23,166 nucleotides of DNA, from positions 1 through 23,166 of the forward strand of contig CAJTYH010000040.1 in NCBI GenBank assembly GCA_910583675.1, read 5' to 3'. Below are positions 17,140-23,166 of this stretch, piece by piece. The notes under the pieces are model-generated. The model saw only the letters and a program-made list of their open reading frames with translations, made no database searches and was not told the DNA's origin. The first letter of the stretch is position 1. Each line of letters starts with the position of its first letter. A program made the translations under genes and the position numbers. Origin of the DNA: an uncultured Muribaculaceae bacterium. Lineage in GTDB: Bacteria > Bacteroidota > Bacteroidia > Bacteroidales > Muribaculaceae.

Positions 17140-17305
17140 CAATTAGTAATTAGTAATTGAGAGAGGGAGAGAACGTTATGGGAGACATGAACGTTATTCA
17201 TATAGTGTCAACTTATATACACGACGCAACGATAATATCAGCATAGAATACTTAAACAGCGACAAACCAGGCAATTACTAATCGCTAATTACTAATTACT
17301 AATTG
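17126..17305. repeat. Inverted pair of AT-rich 34-base repeats flanking a 112-base spacer
   Basis: CAATTAGTAATTAG... at 17126-17159 and its inverse at 17272-17305 match over 34 bases with three mismatches and enclose 112 bases. The left copy overlaps the end of rnz and the right copy ends 26 bases before the dut start. The spacer holds two GAACGTTAT direct copies (17171-17179 and 17189-17197) and no gene. Related copies occur at 17777-17798 and 22521-22546. Confidence 0.65.
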
Positions 17306-17331
17306 TCTAAAGGATTAATAATTGATTAACG

Positions 17332-17778
17332 GTGGAAACAATAAAAGTAAAGATCATAAACCGAAGCCATCATCCGCTCCCCTCTTATGCCACTCCGGGA
17401 TCTGCAGGGATGGACGTGAGGGCATACCTGCCCGACGGGCCGATAACACTAAAACCACTTGGGCGCGCACTGATACCGACCGGCCTATACATGCAGCTGC
17501 CACACGGATATGAATGCCAGATACGCCCACGCAGCGGACTGGCCATAAAGCATGGCATATCGCTCGTAAACACTCCCGGAACCGTAGACAGCGACTACCG
17601 GGGCGAAATAGGCGTGATCATGATCAACCTTAGCAACGAGGAGTTCGTCGTCAATGACGGTGAACGTATCTGCCAGATGGTGATCAAGGAGTACACACGT
17701 GTGGACTGGGAGCCGGTGGATCGGATAGACGCAACCGAACGGGGAGACGGGGCTTTCGGGCACTCAGGGATCAATTGA
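17332..17778 (+). CDS. dut: dUTP diphosphatase (dUTPase)
   Basis: A 148-residue trimeric dUTPase hydrolysing dUTP to dUMP and pyrophosphate, which keeps uracil out of DNA and supplies dTMP synthesis. All five family motifs are visible: GSAGMDVRAYL (24-34), RPRSGLA (65-71), NTPGTVDSDYRGEIG (80-94) with the catalytic Asp at about 86, NDGERICQMV (108-117) and the C-terminal ERGDGAFGHSG (136-146). The start is GTG at 17332, which gives the usual short N-terminus (METIKVKI); no in-frame ATG comes early enough to replace it. It heads the conserved-looking series dut, TPR protein, DUF4292 lipoprotein, EnvC-like protein, all on the same strand. Confidence 0.95.
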   Translation: METIKVKIINRSHHPLPSYATPGSAGMDVRAYLPDGPITLKPLGRALIPTGLYMQLPHGYECQIRPRSGLAIKHGISLVNTPGTVDSDYRGEIGVIMINLSNEEFVVNDGERICQMVIKEYTRVDWEPVDRIDATERGDGAFGHSGIN

Positions 17779-17798
17779 CAATTAGTAATTAGTAATTG
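17777..17798 (+). repeat. AT-rich repeat copy between dut and the TPR gene
   Basis: GACAATTAGTAATTAGTAAT followed by TG overlaps the last two bases of the dut stop codon. The first 16 bases (GACAATTAGTAATTAG) recur exactly, in inverse orientation, at 17292-17307 and 22531-22546. Confidence 0.65.
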
Positions 17799-17853
17799 GG
17801 GATTGATTTTTCAGGATAATATTGATTTTACCATTATTTTAGAGAAGACAGCA

Positions 17854-19638
17854 TTGTTCAGACGCAGAGAAATTCCGGTATTGGGGGCGATCGCCATTCT
17901 GGTCGCCATGATGCTGCTCCCGGGAGGAGCGGCCAGGGCGCGTGAGGGTAAACACCAGCAGAAAGAGAGCTGGGAAGCGGGAGCCGACAAGCGCAAAAGC
18001 GACTATGTGTTCATGGAAGCGTTGCGACGCAATGCCACGGGAAGCGATGCCGACTATTTCGAACTTCTCCGCAGGGCAGTCGAGCTGGACTCCACCGACA
18101 CTCAACCGGGGCTTACGCTCGGATACTACTACATGGCTCTCGGGCAGGAGGACACCACCCTGGCCGCCAAGGGGTACGCCATGATGCGCCGCCACTTCAA
18201 CGCTAATCCCGAGGACTACTACAGCGCCATATTCTACGGAGTGGTGAACAACCAGCTCGGCAACAAATCGGAAGCCGTGCGTGTGTGGCACACACTTGAT
18301 TCGCTCAATCCCACCAAACCGAATGTGACACTCAAATATGCCGAGGCACTGCAGAATGCACGCGATAGTGCAAGCCTGCGGCGCTCAATCGAAGTGCTTG
18401 ACCGCATAGAGCGAGCCGAGGGGGTAGACATCGGCCTTACCTCCCACAAGGTGCGTGCACTGATGGCTCTGCGCGACACCGCCGCCACCTTCACTGAAGT
18501 GGACAAGCTCATCGCCGCCTCGGGCACGAACGCCAACAGCACCCTTTATGCCGGAGACGTGATGATGGGGATGGGACGACCCGACTCGGCCATTGTCCTA
18601 TACAACCGCGCCTGCGAGATAGATCCCACCAATGGTCTGGCATATTACAAACGAGCCGAATTCTACCGCGAGCAAGGAGATTCCGTAGGGTTCGACCGCG
18701 AGGTGTTCCAGGCCGTGCGCCAGGAGGGACTGGCACCGGAGGTAAAGCTCGAAATCTTCTCAAGCTACATCCGGCAGCTGTATGCCGACACCACCCAGCA
18801 GCCACGCATACAGGGACTGTTCGACACGTTGTTGATACAGCATCCGCATGAAGCCCAGATACGCGACCTCTACTCATCATATCTCGTAGCCATAAAGGAC
18901 TTCAAGGGGGCGGCCGAACAGCAGGAATACGCCCTTGACACCGATCCCTCCAACGTAGACCGCTGGCGATCGGCGGTAAGCCTGTATGCCTCAGCCGAAA
19001 ACTACGAGAAGGCACTGGAGACGGCTGAACGCGCCTTGCACTATCAGCCCGAAGACGCCACACTGATGTTCTACAGCGCCAACATGCTAAGTCTGCTCGA
19101 GCGCACCGACGATGCCATCAAGGGGTATGAAAAGACCCTCGCCGCAATCCCCGATGACAACCGCGAGCTGCAATCGGCGGTGCTATGTTCCCTCGGGGAC
19201 ACCTTCTACAAGAAAGGACTTACCGACTCGGCTTTCGTGTACTATGACAAAGCCCTGGAGAGCAATCCCGACAACCTGCTTGCCCTCAACAACTGCGCAT
19301 ACTTCATGGCCGAAGAGGGTGTGGATCTGGACCGGGCTGAAAAAATGAGCGCCATATGCGTGCGGCAGCAACCCGACAACGACACCGCCCTTGACACCTA
19401 TGCCTGGATATTCTTCAAGAAAAAGGAATACAACAATGCCAAGGATTTCATAGACCGTGCGCTGGAAATAGAAGGCGACGATCCTCAAGCCGACGTCCTG
19501 CACCATGCCGGCGACATATACTACATGAACGGCGACCACAACCGCGCCGTGGAATTCTGGGAAAAGGCACTCGAACTCGAGCCGGACAACAAACTGCTAC
19601 AGAAGAAAGTGAAAAACAAAACCCATTTCTACGAATGA
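17854..19638 (+). CDS. Secreted/periplasmic tetratricopeptide-repeat protein
   Basis: About 594 residues. A TTG at 17854 is chosen because the protein then opens with a short basic stretch and a hydrophobic signal segment (LFRRREIPVLGAIAILVAMM) ending near ARA, and because AGAGAAG lies about 6 bases upstream. A longer frame from TTG at 17803 would put 17 acidic or hydrophobic residues before it. The body is nearly all TPR-like helix pairs: typical ends are ALQNARD, NRACEIDPTNGLAYYKRAEFY, ALDTDPSNVDRW, AERALHYQPEDATLMFY, YDKALESNPDNLLALNNCAYF and WEKALELEPDNKLLQKK. Such proteins are scaffolds in envelope complexes; the partner here may be the lipoprotein or the EnvC-like protein that follow (inference). 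The stop codon overlaps the next start by ATGA. Confidence 0.85.
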   Translation: MFRRREIPVLGAIAILVAMMLLPGGAARAREGKHQQKESWEAGADKRKSDYVFMEALRRNATGSDADYFELLRRAVELDSTDTQPGLTLGYYYMALGQEDTTLAAKGYAMMRRHFNANPEDYYSAIFYGVVNNQLGNKSEAVRVWHTLDSLNPTKPNVTLKYAEALQNARDSASLRRSIEVLDRIERAEGVDIGLTSHKVRALMALRDTAATFTEVDKLIAASGTNANSTLYAGDVMMGMGRPDSAIVLYNRACEIDPTNGLAYYKRAEFYREQGDSVGFDREVFQAVRQEGLAPEVKLEIFSSYIRQLYADTTQQPRIQGLFDTLLIQHPHEAQIRDLYSSYLVAIKDFKGAAEQQEYALDTDPSNVDRWRSAVSLYASAENYEKALETAERALHYQPEDATLMFYSANMLSLLERTDDAIKGYEKTLAAIPDDNRELQSAVLCSLGDTFYKKGLTDSAFVYYDKALESNPDNLLALNNCAYFMAEEGVDLDRAEKMSAICVRQQPDNDTALDTYAWIFFKKKEYNNAKDFIDRALEIEGDDPQADVLHHAGDIYYMNGDHNRAVEFWEKALELEPDNKLLQKKVKNKTHFYE

Positions 19639-20498
19639 ATCGGAAATTACATATCCTACTGCTCGCTTCCGTTACCATAACGGCCATCCTCTGTCTCACA
19701 GGCTGCTCTGCCGCGAAAAAAAACGCAAAACGGGATCTCAGCGGAGAAATCCCCACCGACATCGCACTACAGACGCCGGCACAGCGCTACACTGCACTGT
19801 GTGAAAGCTATGCCGACTGGCAGGATGTGACCATGCCGGTGCGCGTGTCCGTCACCTCACCAAAGAGCATAAGCCTTTCGGCACGCGCCGCCATGAAGCG
19901 CGACAAATGGATCAGCATCTCCGTGCGCATGCTCGGTTTCGAGGTTGCGTCACTATTTGTGGACAACGACTCCGTGCATGTCGTCGACCGCTACCACAAG
20001 GCATACCTTTCTGAAAGCATCGCAAAGGCATTCGGTTCTGCCGGCGTAAGCGTGGCCGACATCCAGGATCTGCTTCTGGGGCGCGGCTTCGTGACTGGCG
20101 ATGCAGGAGGCACATTTACACTTCCGTTGGCCACCGCAGTGGAATTCGCGCCCTCAACCGAGGGACTTATGATCCTGCCGGCACTGCAGCCCAAGGACTT
20201 CGAATACGGCTTCATAATGGCCGCGGATGCGAACCGCATTGCCGCCGCATCCGTGAACATAAAAGACAAACATGCCGGAGTGATAACATACACAGACCCC
20301 ATAGAGACCCGACAGGCAGGATGTTTTGCCGGGGAATCCTCCATAGAACTAATGCACGGCAAGAAAATGGCTGCCTCACTCAAATGGAACTTCTCCTCGG
20401 CCAAATGGAACACCGGGGAGGAACGCAGCTGGAAACGCCCGTCGGGATATTCAAGGATAGATGCCACGGCCATAATATCGAAACTGACAAAACTATAA
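19635..20498 (+). CDS. DUF4292-type outer-membrane lipoprotein
   Basis: A 287-residue lipoprotein of unknown function. The signal peptide ends in the lipobox LTGC (Cys24), followed by SAAKK, which lacks the acidic surface-export pattern of the Sus lipoproteins and suggests a periplasm-facing anchor (inference). The body, with LSARAAMKRDKWISISVRMLG, VASLFVDNDSVHVVDRYHK and YLSESI, fits DUF4292 proteins. These look like LolB/LolA-type beta half-barrels, a fold linked to lipid or lipoprotein handling, but I cannot show that fold here. It overlaps the TPR gene by four bases (ATGA), implying translational coupling, and precedes the EnvC-like gene by 25 bases. A joint envelope role is likely. Confidence 0.8.
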   Translation: MNRKLHILLLASVTITAILCLTGCSAAKKNAKRDLSGEIPTDIALQTPAQRYTALCESYADWQDVTMPVRVSVTSPKSISLSARAAMKRDKWISISVRMLGFEVASLFVDNDSVHVVDRYHKAYLSESIAKAFGSAGVSVADIQDLLLGRGFVTGDAGGTFTLPLATAVEFAPSTEGLMILPALQPKDFEYGFIMAADANRIAAASVNIKDKHAGVITYTDPIETRQAGCFAGESSIELMHGKKMAASLKWNFSSAKWNTGEERSWKRPSGYSRIDATAIISKLTKL

Positions 20499-20523
20499 GC
20501 AACTAACACGACTACATACTACG

Positions 20524-22371
20524 GTGTACCGGTCATTATCATACATTCTCATACTCTCGGCATTCCTGCTGTTCGTGCCATGCGACAACGCATCCGCCCA
20601 ACAGCGGAAAAACACCCGCACCGAGCAAGCATCCTCCAAGAAAAAGAACGGGGGAAGCACCTCTGCGGCCGCAAAACGCCGGTCATCGGCTTCTTCAAGG
20701 AAAAAGTCCTCTAACAAGAGTGCGGCTCCACGGACAGCCGACGAGGTAAAGCGAGCCAAGGAGCGCACACAGGGGGAAATCCGTGAGGCCAGACGCAAGA
20801 TACAGCTTAACACCAAGGAGACTGAACGCCGTCTCAACCAACTCACCCTCCTTGAAGGGGAGATCAGCCAATGCAACACCCGCATCGGCACCCTGTCTGC
20901 AAGGGTCGACTCACTGAATGCACGCATCAAAGTGGCAACCGACTCCATGGCGGCACTTGACCGGAGACTTTCCGCCATCACAGACCGCTACATAAAGTCG
21001 ATCCGCAAATCGCAAGGGCACGGACAACAGATGAGCGACCTTGCCTTCATCTTCTCCTCCGAATCCTTCTCGCAGGCATACCGGCGCATGCGATCGTTGC
21101 GTCAGTTTTCCAAATGGCGCAAACGTCGTTCGCAGGAGATCTCCGACATGCGGTCGGAACTTGACAAACGACGCGACGAACTAACGCACATGCGCGGCAA
21201 CGTCAGCAATTCGCTCTCCTCGCTCAACAATGAGAAGGCCACACTGGTCAGAAAGCAGGGAGAGACCGGCTCACTGATCGAACGACTGCGGCGCGAGGGT
21301 GGCGAACTGAAACAGATCATGGACAGACGCCAACAGGAAGCCGCGTCACTCGACGCGGAACTTGACCGCATAATAGCCGAGGAAGCACGCCGCCAGGAAC
21401 AGTTGCGCCGTGAGCGGGAGGAAGCCGAACGCAAGGCTCGCGAGGCTGCCGAAGCCAAAGCACGCGCCGAAGAGGAAGCCGCCCGTAAAGCCGCAGCCAA
21501 GGCTGAGGAGGAACGCATAGCTCAGGCCGAGGCACGTGCCGAGGCTGAGGCTCGCAAAAAGGCACAGGCAAAAGCCGAAGCCGAAAAGGAGGCGGCCATG
21601 AAGAAAGCCCGCGACGAGGCCGAGCGTGAGAAGATACGCAAGAAAGCCGAGGAAAAAGCTGCCAAGGAAGCTGAGGAGCAGGTGAAAAAAGAGAGGGAAG
21701 CAGCCAGAAAAGCCGAACAGAAAAAGATCAAGGAGGAACGCGAGGCCGAGAAGAAACGTCTGGAAGCTGAGAGAAAGGCTGCACGCGAAAAAGCCAAAAA
21801 CGGCAAACCTGTGAAGCATAAGGGACGGAACAACGGCAGAGGCGACACAGGAATAGCAGATGCCTCGCCCGCATCCTCAGGAACCGCTCCGGTATTGACG
21901 GCACCTACAGTAGGTGCAAGCGGCGTGGCACCATCCGTGTCACTCCCTACCGGAAATGACTTCGAGAAATATCGCGGCCGGTTGCCTTTCCCCGTTACCG
22001 GGCATTATACCATCGTAAAACGGTTCGGACGGCAAAAACACCCCACCCTGCCACATGTGGAGACCACCAACTCCGGCATTGACATGGCCACTGCCGCCGG
22101 CGCTCCGGTGCGTTGCGTATTCGACGGTGAGGTATCCGCGGTGTTCCGTCCCGACGGATACAACAACGTGGTCGTCATCCGCCACGGGCGCTACATGACC
22201 GTGTATGCCAACCTCGGCACGATCAGCGTCTCCACCGGCCAGAAGGTCAAAGCCGGCGAAAATATCGGCACCGTATATTCCGATCCCGCGGACGCTAACC
22301 GCAGCATCCTCCACTTCGAGATCCGCAACCAACGCCAGAAAGAGAATCCGGAGGTATGGCTCAAGCGATAG
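20524..22371 (+). CDS. EnvC-like murein hydrolase activator, coiled coil plus degenerate LytM (M23) domain
   Basis: A 615-residue exported protein that probably activates a cell-wall amidase during division. The start is GTG at 20524, giving a signal peptide ending NASAQ. A Ser/Lys-rich stretch (about 30-65) leads into a long coiled coil (about 70-290), then an Ala/Glu/Lys/Arg-rich helix like that of TolA (about 280-430), a flexible linker and a LytM domain (about 480-615). Compared with active M23 enzymes, the first zinc ligand is Asn516 (NSGID), the YAH position is Asn563 (YANL), and the first His of HLH is Ile595 (ILHFE). Only Asp520 and His597 of the five remain. An inactive LytM domain is the hallmark of EnvC-type regulators. 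No ftsEX or amidase gene is in view. It follows the DUF4292 gene by 25 bases. Confidence 0.88.
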   Translation: MYRSLSYILILSAFLLFVPCDNASAQQRKNTRTEQASSKKKNGGSTSAAAKRRSSASSRKKSSNKSAAPRTADEVKRAKERTQGEIREARRKIQLNTKETERRLNQLTLLEGEISQCNTRIGTLSARVDSLNARIKVATDSMAALDRRLSAITDRYIKSIRKSQGHGQQMSDLAFIFSSESFSQAYRRMRSLRQFSKWRKRRSQEISDMRSELDKRRDELTHMRGNVSNSLSSLNNEKATLVRKQGETGSLIERLRREGGELKQIMDRRQQEAASLDAELDRIIAEEARRQEQLRREREEAERKAREAAEAKARAEEEAARKAAAKAEEERIAQAEARAEAEARKKAQAKAEAEKEAAMKKARDEAEREKIRKKAEEKAAKEAEEQVKKEREAARKAEQKKIKEEREAEKKRLEAERKAAREKAKNGKPVKHKGRNNGRGDTGIADASPASSGTAPVLTAPTVGASGVAPSVSLPTGNDFEKYRGRLPFPVTGHYTIVKRFGRQKHPTLPHVETTNSGIDMATAAGAPVRCVFDGEVSAVFRPDGYNNVVVIRHGRYMTVYANLGTISVSTGQKVKAGENIGTVYSDPADANRSILHFEIRNQRQKENPEVWLKR

Positions 22372-22426
22372 CGCTTGAAGAGAAGTAAGAAGTTAGAGCG
22401 GGAGAAGAAAAGCAAGAATACAAAAA

Positions 22427-22515
22427 GTTGAGAAATTAAGAAATTAAGAAGTTGAGAAATTAAGAAATCCGGTTGATAGCTCTGATATCTCTGATGCCTC
22501 TGATATCTCTGATCT
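22427..22515. repeat. Two kinds of 18-base repeat in the spacer before tadA
   Basis: GTTGAGAAATTAAGAAAT occurs at 22427-22444 and 22451-22468. Then CTCTGATATCTCTGATGC at 22480-22497 is followed directly by CTCTGATATCTCTGATCT at 22498-22515, which is in effect four 9-base units. The 180-base spacer holds no gene and no clear promoter. Confidence 0.7.
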
Positions 22516-22520
22516 CAAAA

Positions 22521-22546
22521 CTACTAATTTCTAATTACTAATTGTC
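22521..22546 (-). repeat. AT-rich repeat copy just before tadA
   Basis: CTACTAATTTCTAATTACTA and the following ATTGTC contain the exact inverse of the 16-base GACAATTAGTAATTAG (22531-22546). The copy ends five bases before the GTG start of tadA, in the space where a ribosome-binding site would lie. Confidence 0.6.
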
Positions 22547-22551
22547 CTCAG

Positions 22552-22986
22552 GTGGATGACATAAGATACATGCGGATGGCGCTGAGGGAGGCGCAACAGG
22601 CGGCCAAGGAGGGTGAGATACCCATAGGAGCCGTGGTAGTATGCAACGACATGGTTGTAGGACGCGGCCACAACCTGACCGAAACTCTCGGAGATGTTAC
22701 GGCACACGCTGAGATACAAGCCATAACAGCCGCCGCACAAACGCTCGGCGGCAAATACCTCACGGAATGTACACTGTACGTGACCGTGGAACCGTGCCTG
22801 ATGTGTGCCGGCGCAATCGGCTGGGCACAGATACCCCGCATAGTGATCGGGGCACCCGACAGCAAGCGAGGTTACTCTACTTTCGTCTGCCGCAAACCGT
22901 TTCACCCCAAGGCGATGGTCACCGAGGGGATCCTGGCCGACGAATGCGCTGCACTTATGCGCTCGTTTTTCTCACTCAAACGATAA
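22552..22986 (+). CDS. tadA: tRNA-specific adenosine deaminase
   Basis: A 144-residue zinc-dependent deaminase that converts the wobble adenosine A34 of tRNA-Arg(ACG) to inosine, allowing decoding of CGU, CGC and CGA. The zinc and catalytic motif H52-A-E54 (TAHAEIQAI) and P81-C82-x-x-C85 (VEPCLMCAGAI) are intact, and MRMALREAQQA...GEIPIGAVVV is the typical N-terminus. GTG at 22552 is the likely start; an in-frame ATG at 22570 would cut six residues that are usually present. A general nucleoside (guanine or cytosine) deaminase is the alternative, but the length and LMCAGAI...RIVIGAPD segment favour TadA. It follows a repeat-rich spacer and seems to be transcribed apart from, or weakly with, the EnvC-like gene. 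Confidence 0.93.
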   Translation: MDDIRYMRMALREAQQAAKEGEIPIGAVVVCNDMVVGRGHNLTETLGDVTAHAEIQAITAAAQTLGGKYLTECTLYVTVEPCLMCAGAIGWAQIPRIVIGAPDSKRGYSTFVCRKPFHPKAMVTEGILADECAALMRSFFSLKR

Positions 22987-23013
22987 CATACCGGCGTAAA
23001 AGGTCTCGCCATT

Positions 23014-23026
23014 TGTCAAAATGACA
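23014..23026. promoter_or_regulatory. Small inverted repeat TGTCA-AAA-TGACA, possible operator
   Basis: A perfect 5-bp inverted repeat with a 3-base centre, followed five bases later by a partial further copy (TGTCGGCA). It lies about 50 bases upstream of the promoter at the window end. It could be a repressor or activator site for the next gene; no regulator is identified. Confidence 0.25.
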
Positions 23027-23074
23027 TATTTGTCGGCATTTCTTTAGCATTTTAGTCCAAATTTATCCGACGCT

Positions 23075-23106
23075 GTTGCATTGGAAGGGAAGAGTTGCTA
23101 TATTTG
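23075..23106 (+). promoter_or_regulatory. Putative promoter for a gene beyond the right edge
   Basis: GTTG at 23075-23078, a 20-base spacer, then TATATTTG at 23099-23106, an exact TAnnTTTG. No start codon with a usable frame follows inside the window, so the gene it serves lies to the right. Confidence 0.6.
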
Positions 23107-23166
23107 CCGCACATAATATCTGTCATAATCCACTGGCTGGAATTTTCTTGCGCAGTTAACTACAAT

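Noticed and set aside
21361..21800. Ala/Glu/Lys-rich stretch considered as a low-complexity repeat or frameshift artefact
   Set aside because: The frame stays open and consistent from signal peptide to LytM domain, and TolA-like charged helices are usual in such proteins.

Overview
The window looks like the chromosome of a gut Bacteroidales bacterium, most likely Muribaculaceae or a close relative (inference). The signs are a SusC/SusD/SusE/SusF outer-membrane set, lipoproteins with acidic residues after the lipobox cysteine, Bacteroidetes-type promoters (TTTG, about 20 bases, then TAnnTTTG), a C10 cysteine protease, and secreted proteins ending in a conserved tail of the form Y-x-NLQG-x-x-V...GI.

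Left part, minus strand (about 1-10400): a starch-type susC-susD-susE-susF operon reads leftward from a long, structured leader. It ends at a hairpin near 2803-2837. Beyond it lies a separately promoted gene for a large mosaic secreted protein, which ends at a strong terminator at 38-65. The SusD-like protein keeps aromatic residues that line up, from memory, with the starch-binding site of Bacteroides thetaiotaomicron SusD. No glycoside hydrolase and no SusR-type regulator is visible, and the mosaic protein occupies the place where susG sits in B. thetaiotaomicron.

Middle (about 10073-16200): an 860-base divergent intergenic region holds a GC-rich structured stretch on the susC side, a 190-base imperfect inverted repeat resembling a MITE, and a hairpin in the leader of the next gene. 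Rightward genes follow: a CarboxypepD_reg/TonB-type outer-membrane beta-barrel protein, a near-complete 67-base hairpin resembling IS3-family ends, and a C10 (streptopain/interpain-like) secreted protease with a textbook promoter.

Right part, plus strand (16200-23166): housekeeping and cell-envelope genes. These are ribonuclease Z (rnz), dUTPase (dut), a TPR-repeat protein, a DUF4292-type lipoprotein overlapping it by ATGA, an EnvC-like coiled-coil protein with a degenerate LytM domain, and the tRNA adenosine deaminase tadA. Four of the five genes from dut to tadA appear to use GTG or TTG starts. AT-rich repeats sharing an exact 16-mer lie in three spacers of this block, and one flanking copy supplies the last codons and stop of rnz. 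The window ends with a promoter for a gene beyond the edge.

I saw no RNA genes, CRISPR arrays, prophage genes or intact transposase genes. No new multi-gene system is evident. The most noteworthy items are the susG-less Sus locus with its mosaic neighbour, the shared C-terminal tails, the two MITE-like elements, and the repeat/alternative-start pattern in the dut-tadA block.
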